This document shows, piece after piece, positions 30,827 to 38,912 of a stretch of DNA of 43,890 bases; position 1 is the first letter of the stretch; each line of letters starts with the position of its first letter. The notes under the pieces are model-generated. The model had not been told where the DNA came from, did no database searches, and saw only the letters and a program-made list of their open reading frames with translations. Made by a program: the position numbers and the translations under genes. This DNA is from Oscillospiraceae bacterium (GTDB lineage: Bacteria; Bacillota; Clostridia; Oscillospirales; Oscillospiraceae): contig WRAO01000022.1 in assembly GCA_009780175.1 (NCBI GenBank), forward strand, positions 1 to 43,890, given 5' to 3'.

Positions 30827-31255
30827 ATGCCACATCGCAAATTACTTATTGTGTGCAGCACATTCCACGCAACGGTGAACACATTGTACTTAGTCAGATT
30901 TTTTGGCGTGCTTCCGCCTGAAGAGGTCGTGTATGGATATGTGCCGTGGTTTATGTCGTTCGCGTTACCCAATACTGTATTTACCCTGCTATCATGGCTT
31001 CTGGTATATGCGCTGTTCAAAAAATCTGACACCGTAGCGGTGCTAGCGGGATTATTAAATGCGGGAGGCTTAATTTTCCACGCATTAAACGGTCTCATGT
31101 TTGGTTTTTATTCGGGCTTTTTGAATACGATGACCCTGAACGCAATATTTGAAATCGTAGTCTATGCATACGGTCTATCTCTCGCCGCATTCTACATCAC
31201 ACAATTTTGGCAAGTTCTTGCAAAGAATCTCGAATTGACAAAAATAAAATCTTGA
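30827..31255 (+). CDS. Small four-helix membrane protein, unknown function
   Basis: 142-residue protein with four hydrophobic segments (about residues 6-26, 38-62, 70-92 and 103-128). I recognise no family. It has a strong AGGAGG and its own consensus promoter. Composition is AT-richer than the walRK operon, and it lies with a VOC protein gene and a possible short ORF in an AT-rich patch (about 30600-32000) that may have been acquired as a unit. Confidence 0.75.
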   Translation: MPHRKLLIVCSTFHATVNTLYLVRFFGVLPPEEVVYGYVPWFMSFALPNTVFTLLSWLLVYALFKKSDTVAVLAGLLNAGGLIFHALNGLMFGFYSGFLNTMTLNAIFEIVVYAYGLSLAAFYITQFWQVLAKNLELTKIKS

Positions 31256-31297
31256 TGCGACTTTTTATTTTACAAAATCACAGAATGAGGTACCTAT

Positions 31298-31429
31298 ATG
31301 AGAAAGTGTACAGACTTCAGACTGCCCTTTTATACCTTCCTGATGCCAACATCTCACACAGGAAGGATCATGATACTTGAACCATATACTCTGGACAGCG
31401 CGAATCAAACGCGCGTCGACAGTGGATAG
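31298..31429 (+). CDS. Possible short ORF of 43 residues
   Basis: ATG 31298 preceded by GAGGTA at good distance; reads MRKCTDFRLPFYTFLMPTSH... and ends in TAG at 31429. It lies 42 nt after the small membrane protein gene, on the same strand. No family recognised; it could be a chance frame or the remnant of a longer gene. The Shine-Dalgarno and position are the only support. Confidence 0.3.
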   Translation: MRKCTDFRLPFYTFLMPTSHTGRIMILEPYTLDSANQTRVDSG

Positions 31430-31446
31430 ATATTGCTTCATTTACA

Positions 31447-31872
31447 CTATTCATCTGTTCCGGTAAAATAATTTTCAAACTCCCCCAACTCAAGAAGATT
31501 CCCTTCTGTGTCTCTAAATTTTACAGATTTGGAACCCATTTCTTTTGATTCCGGGATGCCAATAAACTCCACGCCCGCTTCCTTCAGTCTCTTGTAGTCC
31601 CTTTCAACATCGTCCGTTGGAATCGTTAATGTAATCGTATCCGGTTGCGTAAATGCTTTGGGCGATCCGTATGCCTTATCGCCCTTTGCCATTAAATTCG
31701 CATCGAATATTGCAATACAAGGCGGTGCGCCTTCTTTGGCAGAGAGTGAAGTCCACTCACTAGCTCTATCACCCCAAGATGGAACCAGTCCCATTGTTTC
31801 GGTATAAAAATCAAAACACGCACCGTAATCTTTCCAGACATTTATCGTAACTGCTAATTTATTGAAATTCAT
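31447..31872 (-). CDS. VOC-family (glyoxalase/bleomycin-resistance fold) protein
   Basis: 141-residue single VOC-fold protein. The first half shows AVTINVWKDYGACFDFYTETMGL. The second half shows TIPTDDVERDYKRLKEAGVEF and ends with the typical FRDTEGNLLELGEF, whose Glu is a usual metal ligand. The first metal ligand near the N-terminus is not clear, so it may not be a metalloenzyme. AGGAGAG precedes ATG 31872. AT-rich, in the same patch as the small membrane protein. Substrate unknown. Confidence 0.88.
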   Translation of the reverse strand: MNFNKLAVTINVWKDYGACFDFYTETMGLVPSWGDRASEWTSLSAKEGAPPCIAIFDANLMAKGDKAYGSPKAFTQPDTITLTIPTDDVERDYKRLKEAGVEFIGIPESKEMGSKSVKFRDTEGNLLELGEFENYFTGTDE

Positions 31873-32094
31873 TTCATCAACTCTCCTAAGTTTAATGGTT
31901 TGCTTTATTCACGTAAACAAATTATATCACACGAAACACGACAACATTATGTCCCGTTAAAATATAAACTTTCTGCGCCTTCTACCCCCCACACAAACGG
32001 CCATTTCTCCCTCCATTCCCAGTATTTTGGACTCGAAACCCGCCCCCGCCTGTGGCATAATGAATCTACCTGAAACCAATGGGGGAGCAATCCA

Positions 32095-32583
32095 ATGACC
32101 ATCCAACACATCGGCAAACGCGCCATCACGCTCTACATACCGGAGCACGAACTCGTAGACCTCGCCATGAGCCCCGCTGCCATCGGGAAACCCGAAGCGC
32201 TAAAGCTCCTGGAAATCGCCTTAGAAGACCACGGTTTCGACGGCTGGGAAACTGCGGAACTGGAAATCTACGCCGGGCAGAGCGCCGTCTTGCTCTTCGC
32301 CCGCCGCAAATCTGGCTCTCCGCGTCATTTTTACTTCGGCGAGTTCGAACAACTCATCAGCGCAGCCCACCTCTGCCCAGAGGCACTGCCCTCCACCCTC
32401 TGTCGCCTCAAAGGCGGATACCTTCTCACCGTCTACCCCTTCGAAGGCGACGCGCCGCCGCCCATCCTCTCAGAATACGGCCAGGAACTGGGCAGCTCCG
32501 CCTATCTGACGGCCCACCTCGCAGAACAGGACGCGGCTCTATTGCCCACAGGAGCCTTAGCCCGCCTGCGCACGCATTTCTAG
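32095..32583 (+). CDS. MecA-like adaptor protein (short form)
   Basis: 162-residue protein whose layout follows MecA, the adaptor that delivers proteins to the ClpC protease. The N-terminal part (TIQHIGKRAITLYIPEHELVDLAMSPAAI...) resembles MecA's substrate-binding domain. The C-terminal part matches the ClpC-binding domain pattern: HFYFGEFEQLISAA, then STLCRLKGGYLLTVYPF, then ILSEYGQELGSSAYLTAHLAEQDAALLPTGALARLRTHF. MecA is usually about 200-220 residues; here the acidic linker is nearly absent. GGGGGAG precedes the ATG. The call is by pattern recognition, so moderate. Confidence 0.6.
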   Translation: MTIQHIGKRAITLYIPEHELVDLAMSPAAIGKPEALKLLEIALEDHGFDGWETAELEIYAGQSAVLLFARRKSGSPRHFYFGEFEQLISAAHLCPEALPSTLCRLKGGYLLTVYPFEGDAPPPILSEYGQELGSSAYLTAHLAEQDAALLPTGALARLRTHF

Positions 32584-32597
32584 CGCTAATATAAAAC

Positions 32598-32636
32598 AAA
32601 ACCGCACCGTAATGCCCCCCATTACAGTGCGGTTTT
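32598..32636. terminator. Bidirectional rho-independent terminator
   Basis: Outer stem AAAACCGCAC/GTGCGGTTTT and inner stem GTAATG/CATTAC with a 5-nt C loop. It separates the convergent MecA-like and Na/Pi cotransporter genes. Confidence 0.95.
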
Positions 32637-32649
32637 CGTATCTGTCGAT

Positions 32650-34272
32650 CTAGAGATTCCCCAGCGGAACATCCGCCAAATTAAGCGAATGATCCCCAAT
32701 TCGCTCGAAGTTGCTAATCATATCCAGATAGATAACGCCGTTATCCGCAGAACAACGGCCCTCTTTGAGCCGCCCGATATGCGAACTGCGGAGCGCCCCC
32801 TCCTTCGCGTCGATCTCATCTTCCAATACACTGACCGTTGCCGCCAGAGCGGGGTCGTCCGTCCGCAAAGACTCTATAGCGGTATCATATGCGGCGCGCA
32901 CCAGGGTATAAAGTTCCTTCAGTTCCTCGATGGCGATATCGTTGAAAACAATATTTTCATCAATCGCATACTGCGCAAGCTCCGCGAGATTGTCCGCATG
33001 GTCGCTGACCCGCTCAATGTCATTCGCCGCGTACAAAAGGCCGGTGTGGCGGAGAGACAACTCATCACCCATGTCAGACTGGGACACTTTAGCGAGATAG
33101 CGGCTGATTTCTTTATCCAGATCGTCAACGAGTTCTTCCTGCTCGTGCATATGGGCAAGCTTCTTGGAATCTCGCTCCAAAAAGCCCTCCATCGCGAGTT
33201 GGACATTGTGCCCGGCAACCTCCGCCATGCGGAGGAGTTCCTTCTGCGCCAAACTGATGGCGACACCGGGAGATTTTTCCATGACCACCGGGTTCCAGTC
33301 CAAATAGATCGGACCCTTGGCGCCCTCAGTCTCTTTCCCTGGAACCATTAATGTGACCAGTTTCGTAAAGGGAGTAATGAGAGGCAGGAAGATGAGGGTG
33401 TTAATGACACTGAACAGCGTATGCGAGTTCGCGATTTGACGCGGGATATCATCTGCGGGGGAAACCACCAGCACCAAATCTCTAAACTGGGGCAACAAGA
33501 CTAGAAAGAGGACCGCGCCGAACACATTGAAGGTTACGTGGGCCATGGCGGCTCGTTTCGCGGAAACCGTAGTGCCAATGGAGGCGAAGAGCGCAGTAAT
33601 ACAAGTACCGACATTGGTACCCAAAATGAGCGGCAGCGCCGCGTCCAGCGGGATAAGACCCCCGGTCGACATGGCGATAATAACGCCGGTTGCGGCGGTA
33701 GAGCTTTGGACGAGAGCGGTGAAGAGCACACCGACCAAGAATCCAAGAAGCGGCGTTGTGCTGAGGGTCACCATCAAACTCTCAAACGTGGGATCTCCCC
33801 GGAGAGGCCGCATCGCGTCTCCCATGAGGGCCATGCCCAGGAGCAAAAGGCCCAAAGAAAAGACGACATGCCCTGTCGTCTTGATCTTTTTTTGCTTGAA
33901 CACAAAATAAACAATAAATCCGACTGCCGCGAGAACAGGCCAGTAATCCGTAACGCGAAAGGCCACCAATTGGGCCGTGAGCGTCGTGCCGATATTCGCG
34001 CCCATGATGACAGAAATAGCCTGTTTCAAGTTGAGCATAGATGCATTGACAAAACCCACCACCATAACGGTGACGAGGGTAGAACTCTGCAAAACAATCG
34101 TGACAAAGGTACCGACCAAGACCCCGACGATGGGGATAGATGTCAAAGCTTCCATCACGCGGCGAGCTTTTTTACCGGCCATTTTTTGTAGGCCGCTGCT
34201 CATGGACTGTAGCGCAAAAACAAATAGTGCCAAACCACCGAACAGACCTAAAACAATATCAAAGGTAAACAT
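32650..34272 (-). CDS. Na/Pi cotransporter family protein with C-terminal PhoU domain
   Basis: 540-residue membrane protein. The transporter part has two inverted repeats, each with the family QSST motif (VLQSSTLVTVMVVGF and LVQSSTAATGVIIAM), and GANIGTT / GTNVGTC segments. After about residue 355 there is a PhoU-like helical domain (HMHEQEELVDDLDKEISRYLAKVSQ, NDIERVSDHADNLAE, SNFERIGDHSLNLA). Such proteins (NptA/YjbB type) move phosphate with sodium. Single-gene unit; GGAGA stands before the ATG. Confidence 0.93.
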   Translation of the reverse strand: MFTFDIVLGLFGGLALFVFALQSMSSGLQKMAGKKARRVMEALTSIPIVGVLVGTFVTIVLQSSTLVTVMVVGFVNASMLNLKQAISVIMGANIGTTLTAQLVAFRVTDYWPVLAAVGFIVYFVFKQKKIKTTGHVVFSLGLLLLGMALMGDAMRPLRGDPTFESLMVTLSTTPLLGFLVGVLFTALVQSSTAATGVIIAMSTGGLIPLDAALPLILGTNVGTCITALFASIGTTVSAKRAAMAHVTFNVFGAVLFLVLLPQFRDLVLVVSPADDIPRQIANSHTLFSVINTLIFLPLITPFTKLVTLMVPGKETEGAKGPIYLDWNPVVMEKSPGVAISLAQKELLRMAEVAGHNVQLAMEGFLERDSKKLAHMHEQEELVDDLDKEISRYLAKVSQSDMGDELSLRHTGLLYAANDIERVSDHADNLAELAQYAIDENIVFNDIAIEELKELYTLVRAAYDTAIESLRTDDPALAATVSVLEDEIDAKEGALRSSHIGRLKEGRCSADNGVIYLDMISNFERIGDHSLNLADVPLGNL

Positions 34273-34324
34273 TTTTCTCTCTTCTCCACTTCTTCTTTTC
34301 GACTTCTTCTATTTACTCACCCAC

Positions 34325-34333
34325 AATATAGCA
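34325..34333 (-). promoter_or_regulatory. Extended -10 promoter of the Na/Pi cotransporter gene
   Basis: On the minus strand TGC-TATATT (TATATT at 34330-34325) forms an extended -10; no good -35 is visible. It leaves a purine-rich leader of about 45 nt. Confidence 0.45.
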
Positions 34334-34435
34334 CGGTTATCCGGGGAGTGCAATATGGATTTACAAGAATTATTATGCTTTGGAATTCTAGCGATAAACG
34401 ACGAAATTCTCCATGTACACCAGTACAGTATGCAC

Positions 34436-34465
34436 AAAAAACGCACAGAGGAGACTACTCCTCTG
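34436..34465 (-). terminator. Terminator of the araC-like gene, spanning its stop codon
   Basis: Stem CAGAGGAG/CTCCTCTG (34446-34453, 34458-34465) with a 4-nt loop, followed on the minus strand by GCG and a T6 run (34441-34436). The stop codon (34457-34455) lies in the loop. Confidence 0.8.
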
Positions 34466-35225
34466 TACGCACTTCGATAATTTGGTTTGCCGTCCGGTAC
34501 TTCAGCGGTGTAATTCCAAGGGTTTCCTTGAACCACTTACCAAAATGGCTCTGTGTCGGGAAACAGAGATTGGCGGAGATGGAGGCGATGGTTTTGTCAG
34601 AATATTTGAGCATGTTCGCGGCGGCCTCGATCCGTTTCGTGCGCGCGTATTCCATAATGCGCACCCCCGCCTCCTGGGCAAAATGCCGAGACAGATAGGA
34701 TTTATTGACACCGAGGGCCGTTGCAATGTCTTCCAGCGTAAAAGGCGTGCCGAGATGCTGGTCAATGAAGCGCTTGCATTTGTCCACATAGGTCGCGTTG
34801 CTGCGCTCCTCCAGAACCAGCCGAACCTGGTGAGCAAACACAAACTCCATCTCCTCACAAATCTGCCTCATCTGGGCGACATCTTTGCAGAGGGCCAACC
34901 GCTTGAGATAGAGATCGTTCAGCGCATAGGCATTCGCCGGGTCGAGTCCGCCTTCAATGGCCGCGTAAGTGGCCAGCGCAATGGCCGCCGCGACCGTGTA
35001 TTCGGCATTCTTCCGTTGGTCTTCGACCAAACGGCCCGGGCGGAGCGGGTCTCGACCCTCTTCTCTCTGGCAGAGAATGGCCTCGACATCGCCCGTGCGG
35101 ATCCGTTGGAGATAGAGCCAATCGTGCTCATAAGTGCGCACAATATCCTGCTCTCTGCTCTCACTGAGATAGATATCTTTTTCGTATAGAATTTTCTCCA
35201 CCAGGGTGTTTTCACTTGCAAACAT
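34455..35225 (-). CDS. AraC-family transcriptional regulator
   Basis: 256-residue regulator. The C-terminal AraC DNA-binding domain has two helix-turn-helix units: FTLEDIATALGVNKSYLSRHFAQEAGV and KTIASISANLCFPTQSHFGKWFKETLGITPLKYR (about residues 165-247). The N-terminal 150 residues are helical, with no cupin or sugar-binding signature I can see, so the signal is unknown. I chose ATG 35225 because GGAGGG lies about 8 nt upstream; the in-frame extension of 15 residues is unsupported. It is divergent from degV; an inverted repeat lies between them. Confidence 0.92.
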   Translation of the reverse strand: MFASENTLVEKILYEKDIYLSESREQDIVRTYEHDWLYLQRIRTGDVEAILCQREEGRDPLRPGRLVEDQRKNAEYTVAAAIALATYAAIEGGLDPANAYALNDLYLKRLALCKDVAQMRQICEEMEFVFAHQVRLVLEERSNATYVDKCKRFIDQHLGTPFTLEDIATALGVNKSYLSRHFAQEAGVRIMEYARTKRIEAAANMLKYSDKTIASISANLCFPTQSHFGKWFKETLGITPLKYRTANQIIEVRTEE

Positions 35226-35338
35226 GTTGCAGGCCCTCCTTATTGAGCCATGTCCGAGCATGGGGTGCATCGGTGAACCGCCGGAGCGGCTGCGTATTTT
35301 AGAAAGACAATTCTGTTCTAATGGTTCCTATAAAGTCA

Positions 35339-35368
35339 ATTGTATAACAAAAAAGTAAATTATACAAT
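35339..35368. promoter_or_regulatory. Perfect inverted repeat forming a two-strand promoter/operator between araC-like and degV
   Basis: ATTGTATAA (35339-35347) and TTATACAAT (35360-35368) are perfect reverse complements with a 12-nt spacer, 21 bp centre to centre. On the plus strand they supply TTGTAT as -35 (35340-35345) and TACAAT as -10 (35363-35368), 17 nt apart; by symmetry the same holds on the minus strand. The -35 match is only 3 of 6, so it may instead be mainly a regulator site. Confidence 0.65.
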
Positions 35369-35423
35369 ATACTCGCCGCAAAAGAATGGGTATACTTAAT
35401 AGACAAAAAAGGAGGGTCGCACT

Positions 35424-36269
35424 ATGTTGCGAATTGTGACAGATACCGGATCCGATATTACGTATCTGGGTGCTCCTGCGCTGGGACTTGAATCGCTCGA
35501 ACTCAGTGTCCAGTTTGAGGACTTCCAATACGACTACCGAAACGACACAGATTTTTCTGTATTCTATGAAAATCTGGCCAAAGCAAAGAACCTACCGACG
35601 ACAAGCCAGGTAACGCCCGGTCAATATTTGGAAGTGTTCGAAGAGGCAAAGACCGCGGGAGACGAAGTGCTGGTCATCACCATTTCCGGCGCGATCAGCG
35701 GCACCTACGCGTCTGCCACGATGGCAAAAGAGGAGTGCGGATACGACGGCGTCACCATCGTAGATTCACGCCGCGCCACAATCTCCCAACGGATGATCGC
35801 GGACTACGCCGTCAAACTACGAGGCGAGGGCAAAAGCCGCACCGAAATTGCAGAGATTTTGGAGCAGATAAAAGAAGAGGTCGTCCTCCTCGTTCAGCTT
35901 GATACTTTGAAATACCTCAAAAAAGGCGGTCGCATCCCGGCGACCACCGCTATCATCGGCGAAGTACTGAACATGAAACCGCGCGTCACCATGGTAGACG
36001 GCAAAGTAACACCGATCGGAAAATCCCGCGGAGACACCGCAGGCAAGCAAGCCCTGTGGAACCTCTTCGCAGAGGACGGCTATGACCCGAACTATCCGGT
36101 TTATTTCGGATATACCTACAACAAAGCGCGTGGTCAGGCCTTTATGGACGAAACCAAGGCAAAATTCGGCCTTACTAACTGCGTACTCTGCTCCGTCGGC
36201 GGTGTCATCGGTGCCTATGGTGGCGCCAATTGCATTGCGATGGCATATAAGACGTCTAAAAAGAGATAG
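35424..36269 (+). CDS. DegV-family fatty-acid-binding protein
   Basis: 281-residue DegV protein. N-terminal RIVTDTGSDI, the TTSQVTPGQYLEVFEEA segment, ISGAISGTYASATMA, VDSRRATI and LDTLKYLKKGGRIPA are all family signatures. DegV proteins bind a fatty acid in a two-lobed fold; FakB members present it to a FakA kinase, which is not in this window. AGGAGGG precedes the ATG. It is divergent from the araC-like gene and ends at a terminator. Confidence 0.95.
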   Translation: MLRIVTDTGSDITYLGAPALGLESLELSVQFEDFQYDYRNDTDFSVFYENLAKAKNLPTTSQVTPGQYLEVFEEAKTAGDEVLVITISGAISGTYASATMAKEECGYDGVTIVDSRRATISQRMIADYAVKLRGEGKSRTEIAEILEQIKEEVVLLVQLDTLKYLKKGGRIPATTAIIGEVLNMKPRVTMVDGKVTPIGKSRGDTAGKQALWNLFAEDGYDPNYPVYFGYTYNKARGQAFMDETKAKFGLTNCVLCSVGGVIGAYGGANCIAMAYKTSKKR

Positions 36270-36283
36270 ACTTGTGCGCTTAT

Positions 36284-36323
36284 AAAAAGAGCCGCCCCCG
36301 CCTCCCGGGGATGGCTCTTTTTT
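36284..36323. terminator. Rho-independent terminator of degV
   Basis: Stem AAAAAGAGCC/GGCTCTTTTT with inner CCCCG/CGGGG (36296-36300, 36306-36310), followed by a T-run. It lies 14 nt after the degV stop. Confidence 0.93.
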
Positions 36324-36358
36324 GTTTTTGCCTTTTCACTCGTGCGCAGCACACAGGG

Positions 36359-36442
36359 CACGTGGTTCCGTCTGTCGGCGGAAGGATGTGTCGCTTTCGG
36401 GCGCGCATGCTTTTGTGCCGTGGGTGCAGTTGAATATACACC
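36359..36442 (+). repeat. Mosaic intergenic repeat, copy C, module M
   Basis: GTGGTTCCGTCTGTCGGCGGA at 36362 onward matches 973-993 in copy A, with T for C in two places that keep the TCCG(C/T)C/GGCGGA stem by wobble pairing. TGTGTCGCTTTCGGGC and TTTTGTGCCGTG follow in the same order. It is between degV and mnmE, which converge. The core hairpin module is absent. Confidence 0.75.
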
Positions 36443-36447
36443 ACCCC

Positions 36448-37815
36448 CTACTTCCCCACACAAAACCGCTCAAAAATCCGACTCGTCACATCCAGCGACA
36501 CCGTGCGTCCCGTCAATCCCCCCAAGGCTTCCATAGCGCCTTCTAAGTCCGTGAGTACCGCGTCCGGCGTAACGCCCGCATCCATCGCCTCTTGAGCGGA
36601 GCGCAGATATACCACCGCCCGGCTCACCGCATCTACATGTCGCGGGTTAGTCAACACTTGCCCGGTCGATGCCGATGCTTCCGCATAGTGCGCAGAAACC
36701 GCAATCTCCAAATCGTCCAACCCGGCCCCCGTCACAGCGCTAACATATACAACTTCCGGAATCCGCGCCCGCACAACTTCTTCGTCAATGGCGGCCGGGA
36801 GATCAGATTTGCTAATCACCGCAATGCAGTGTGGAACTTCGCGGACAAGATCTATCACCCTGAAGTCCTCGTCCGTCAAGACCACCGCCCCATCGAACAC
36901 AACCAGCGCAAGTTCCGCCTCCTCCAGCGCGGCGACGGTCCGCTCCACGCCGAGTCGCTCCACCGGATCCGTCGTCTCCCGCAATCCCGCTGTATCGACC
37001 AATCGAAGGAGGGTACCTCCCAGCATCACGCGCTCCTCCAACGTATCCCGCGTAGTGCCGGGGATGTCGGTGACAATAGCCCGCTCATAGCCGAGCAGCG
37101 CGTTTAACAGACTGCTCTTACCCACATTCGGACGCCCCAAAATCGCCGTCGGCACGCCTCGCGTCATAATCTGCCCGCGCCGAAATGTCCCCGCGAGGAC
37201 TGTAAGTTCGCGGATATACCCCGCCAAGGTTTCCTGATACGCCAACAGTTCAAACGGTTCAATATCCTCATCCGGATAATCCAGCACAGCGTGGAAATGG
37301 GCCAGGATGTCTCCAATACCGTCATATACCGCGTCCGTCCGCGTAGAAACAGCCCCCCCGAGCTGACCTACGGCGTTTTGCGCCGCCTCTATGGTTTCGG
37401 CCCGGATCAGATCAATCACCGCCTCAGCCTCCGTGAGATCCAACTTGCCATTCAAAAACGCCCGCTCCGTGAACTCACCCGGACGCGCCTGCCGCGCACC
37501 GGCGGCAAACAGCGCCTGCAACACCGCCGCAAGCACCAGCGACGACCCATGGCAATGAAACTCCGCCGTGTCCTCCCCCGTATAACTCTGCGGAGCGCGG
37601 CTCACCGTGCAAAGGCAATGGTCAAGCGCCCGCCCAGCCTCATCCGCAACCGTGCCGTAATACAGTTTCCGAGGCGCAAAGTCCGCCGCCGCCCGCCCAT
37701 TCCGCTCAACAAATATCGCCTTTACCAGCGATTCAGCCTTCGTTCCGCTCACTCGGACAATCCCGACCGCGCCCAACCCCTCGCCCGTCGCGATCGCCGC
37801 AATGGTATCCCACAT
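36448..37815 (-). CDS. mnmE: tRNA modification GTPase MnmE
   Basis: 455-residue MnmE, which with MnmG installs the 5-carboxymethylaminomethyl group on wobble uridines. The N-terminal folate-binding domain has TIAAIATGEGLGAVGIVRVSG, YTGEDTAEFHCHG and RPGEFTERAFLNGKLDL. The G domain has GRPNVGKSSLLNALLG, IPGTTRD, DTAG and SKSD. It ends in CVGK, the C-x-G-K motif. It begins 1 nt after the preceding SDR gene; the common neighbours jag, yidC and mnmG are not here. Confidence 0.98.
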   Translation of the reverse strand: MWDTIAAIATGEGLGAVGIVRVSGTKAESLVKAIFVERNGRAAADFAPRKLYYGTVADEAGRALDHCLCTVSRAPQSYTGEDTAEFHCHGSSLVLAAVLQALFAAGARQARPGEFTERAFLNGKLDLTEAEAVIDLIRAETIEAAQNAVGQLGGAVSTRTDAVYDGIGDILAHFHAVLDYPDEDIEPFELLAYQETLAGYIRELTVLAGTFRRGQIMTRGVPTAILGRPNVGKSSLLNALLGYERAIVTDIPGTTRDTLEERVMLGGTLLRLVDTAGLRETTDPVERLGVERTVAALEEAELALVVFDGAVVLTDEDFRVIDLVREVPHCIAVISKSDLPAAIDEEVVRARIPEVVYVSAVTGAGLDDLEIAVSAHYAEASASTGQVLTNPRHVDAVSRAVVYLRSAQEAMDAGVTPDAVLTDLEGAMEALGGLTGRTVSLDVTSRIFERFCVGK

Positions 37816-37816
37816 A

Positions 37817-38524
37817 TTAAATCACCAAGCCCCCGTTCGGACTGATTACCTGTCCCGTCAAAAACCGCGCCTTGTCCGAGGCCAAGAAGGCCACCAGATG
37901 CGCCACATCGTCCGGCGTGCCGATGGTTCCGAGCGGCGTCTCGTCTCGGAGCAGCGCCAATTCCGCCGCGCTCAGACTTTGCAACATCTCCGTATCAATC
38001 GCCCCCGGAGCGACGCAGTTGACGCGGATACCAGAAGGCCCAAGCTCCTTCGCCAGCGATTTCGTCAGCCCGATCACCGCCGCCTTCGTCGCCGCGTAGG
38101 CTGCCTCGCAGGACGCGCCGGTAATACCCCAGATCGAAGCGATATTGACGATTGCCCCGCGCTTTTCCCTCAACATGTGCGGCAGAACACACTGCGTGCA
38201 GTGGTATACCCCGTCCACATTGACGGCAAAGAGATCGCGCCAAGCTTCAGGTCCTATGTCTGTAAACAGCCCATACTGCGCAACCCCGGCATTGTTCACC
38301 AGCAAATCAATGGGACCGGCGGCCTGAAACATGGCCCGAACAGACGCGAAATCCCGCACGTCCGCCTGAATAGCGATGCCGTTGAGTTCTTCTGCCAAAG
38401 CATGGGCCTCTTGTTCTGATTGGTTATGATGGATTCGAATATCCCATCCGTCCTCCGCCAATCGGCGGGAGATCACCGCGCCGATACCGCGGGCGCCGCC
38501 GGTGACTAAGGCTGTTCTTTTCAT
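37817..38524 (-). CDS. SDR-family oxidoreductase (FabG-like)
   Basis: 235-residue classical short-chain dehydrogenase. The cofactor loop is TGGARGIG at 8-15, then NNAG near 77, the catalytic Ser in IASIWG and YxxxK in YAATK (about 143-147), and VAPGAIDTEM. This is closest in style to 3-oxoacyl-ACP reductase FabG, but no fatty-acid genes are nearby, so the substrate is open. It ends 1 nt before mnmE, implying co-transcription. Its Shine-Dalgarno (AGAGG) is modest. TATACT at 38599-38594 on the minus strand with TTGCGG 17 nt upstream could be its promoter. Confidence 0.93.
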   Translation of the reverse strand: MKRTALVTGGARGIGAVISRRLAEDGWDIRIHHNQSEQEAHALAEELNGIAIQADVRDFASVRAMFQAAGPIDLLVNNAGVAQYGLFTDIGPEAWRDLFAVNVDGVYHCTQCVLPHMLREKRGAIVNIASIWGITGASCEAAYAATKAAVIGLTKSLAKELGPSGIRVNCVAPGAIDTEMLQSLSAAELALLRDETPLGTIGTPDDVAHLVAFLASDKARFLTGQVISPNGGLVI

Positions 38525-38625
38525 ACTTTGCCTCTATTATCTCTTCTATATGGACCGCACACCGGGCGGCCTTTCTATGATACCCCAGTATAGCACGCAT
38601 ACATTATACCCGCAAGGCATTGAAC

Positions 38626-38658
38626 AAAACGAACGTCCCTATAAGGGGCGTTCGTTTT
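38626..38658. terminator. Bidirectional-type terminator (CGAACG type)
   Basis: Stem AAAACGAACG/CGTTCGTTTT extended by CCC/GGG pairs, with a 3-nt loop. The outer 10 bp equal those of the terminator at 24715-24749. It lies upstream of the SDR gene, with no obvious gene ending into it from the left; perhaps it shields the region from readthrough. Confidence 0.8.
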
Positions 38659-38862
38659 ATTTGACTTTCTTGAGCGCTTTCGTCACAACGTCTACATATT
38701 GTCAAGGGCTTTTCACCGCATAGAATCATTCATCGCTGTTCGCCAAAGGGGACGCCATTCTTCTCCACTCACAAGGTCAAACCAGATTTTCTCACGGTTG
38801 CTTTAGAAATTTCTTCTTTTTTACCAAGTAACACATCAAATTATATTGATTTTATATAAATT
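38659..38862. other. Intergenic stretch without recognisable features
   Basis: About 200 nt between the terminator and the surface-protein promoter. It has no ORF with family features and no strong hairpin. The last 60 bases become very AT-rich. Confidence 0.6.
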
Positions 38863-38890
38863 TTGACATATTATATATGTATAATATAAA
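38863..38890 (+). promoter_or_regulatory. AT-rich promoter of the beta-helix SLH protein
   Basis: Perfect -35 TTGACA (38863-38868), a 16-nt spacer and -10 TATAAA (38885-38890). An overlapping alternative is TTGATT with TATTAT 17 nt on. If the first is used, the AGGAGG at 38894-38899 lies almost at the start site, so the upstream alternative may be the real one. Confidence 0.5.
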
Positions 38891-38912
38891 TATAGGAGGA
38901 GCTTACATATAT

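Noticed and set aside
34354-34479. Possible 41-residue plus-strand ORF with GGGGAG before its ATG
   Set aside because: It runs through the araC-like terminator and into the end of that gene antisense; no promoter or family similarity supports it.
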